Assembly (NCBI GenBank): GCA_900550865.1
Contig: URTM01000001.1
Coordinates: 62,001-126,000, forward strand
Direction: 5' to 3'
Length of the DNA stretch: 64,000 nt
DNA from: an uncultured Dorea sp.
GTDB taxonomy: Bacteria; Bacillota; Clostridia; Lachnospirales; Lachnospiraceae
The notes beneath the pieces are model-generated. The model saw only the letters and a program-made list of their open reading frames with translations, did no database searches and had not been told where the DNA came from. Positions 63,942 to 64,000 of this stretch are shown piece by piece. Position 1 is the first letter of the stretch. Every line of letters begins with the position of its first letter. The position numbers and the translations under genes were made by a program.

Positions 63942-63970
63942 ATTATAACAAACTTATATACATTTGAAAA
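63942..63970 (-). promoter_or_regulatory. Promoter of the asp23-nusB operon
   Basis: Minus-strand TATAAT (63942-63947) with a weak -35 TTTTCA at 17 bp. Confidence 0.45.
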
Positions 63971-63995
63971 CCCCCAGTCACCCCGGGAGTTTTAT
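63968..63995 (-). terminator. Terminator of a gene beyond the right edge
   Basis: Minus-strand AAAACTCCC and GGGGGTTTT arms pair with one G-U wobble, followed by TTTTC. It should end a gene to the right of the window. Confidence 0.6.
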
Positions 63996-64000
63996 TTCTG

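Noticed and set aside
1..64000. CRISPR arrays, tRNA or rRNA genes, insertion sequences, prophage
   Set aside because: No repeat-spacer arrays, tRNA cloverleaf with CCA end, rRNA conserved blocks, transposase or phage genes were seen on either strand.

Overview
The window is 64 kb of chromosome from a low-to-moderate GC, endospore-forming member of the Clostridia, most likely Lachnospiraceae. The evidence is Spo0A, SpoIVB and a YlbJ-like protein, the short HisG with HisZ, RecU, a cytoplasmic [FeFe] hydrogenase with ferredoxin clusters, AsnA, and the Clostridia-type order asp23-nusB-xseA-xseB-ispA-dxs-tlyA-nadK-argR-recN-spoIVB-spo0A. The genus cannot be fixed from sequence reading alone. Most genes are on the minus strand. 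I saw no rRNA, tRNA, CRISPR array, insertion sequence or prophage.

Layout, left to right. 1-4 kb: an AT-rich block with an SdpI-type immunity protein cut by the window edge, its SdpR/ArsR autorepressor, and a two-gene BceAB-like ABC transporter. 4-6 kb: a small DUF11 protein and an orphan LytTR response regulator with its own tandem operator. 6-18 kb: an S15 peptidase, a nuclease-helicase/AlkD pair, a membrane XRE regulator, an ECF sigma/anti-sigma pair, two divergent MATE exporters, a DAACS symporter and an RmlD-like reductase. 18.9-24.3 kb: a histidine operon hisZ-hisG-hisD-hisB-(HisF-like)-hisIE, fired by a consensus promoter that sits in the end of recU. 24-41 kb: RNA modification and housekeeping genes (recU, two pseudouridine synthases, YgiQ, an rRNA methyltransferase, pepD, ylbJ, coaD, rsmD, ybaK, maf, a CDF transporter, an ArgD-like aminotransferase). 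41-53 kb: rpsU, alaS, an [FeFe] hydrogenase, asnA, a split methionine synthase with metF, and glgA. 53-64 kb: the sporulation, isoprenoid and DNA repair cluster.

The most unusual items are these. A HisF-like barrel that has lost both catalytic aspartates is fused to HisIE. A short conserved coding-like element (NLPLA ... GM-K/R-KR) sits at three operon boundaries just before intrinsic terminators, and its base differences are mostly synonymous. A promoter fires straight into a strong terminator ahead of the argD-like gene. A 22-bp-spaced direct repeat lies at the LytTR promoter. Two tandem repeats (36 bp and 32 bp) grow out of the 3' ends of ybaK and dxs. A nuclease-helicase is translationally coupled to an AlkD-like gene. 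Several promoters carry palindromes that look like operators. Coordinates of promoters and operators were counted by hand from the sequence and anchored to neighbouring start or stop codons.
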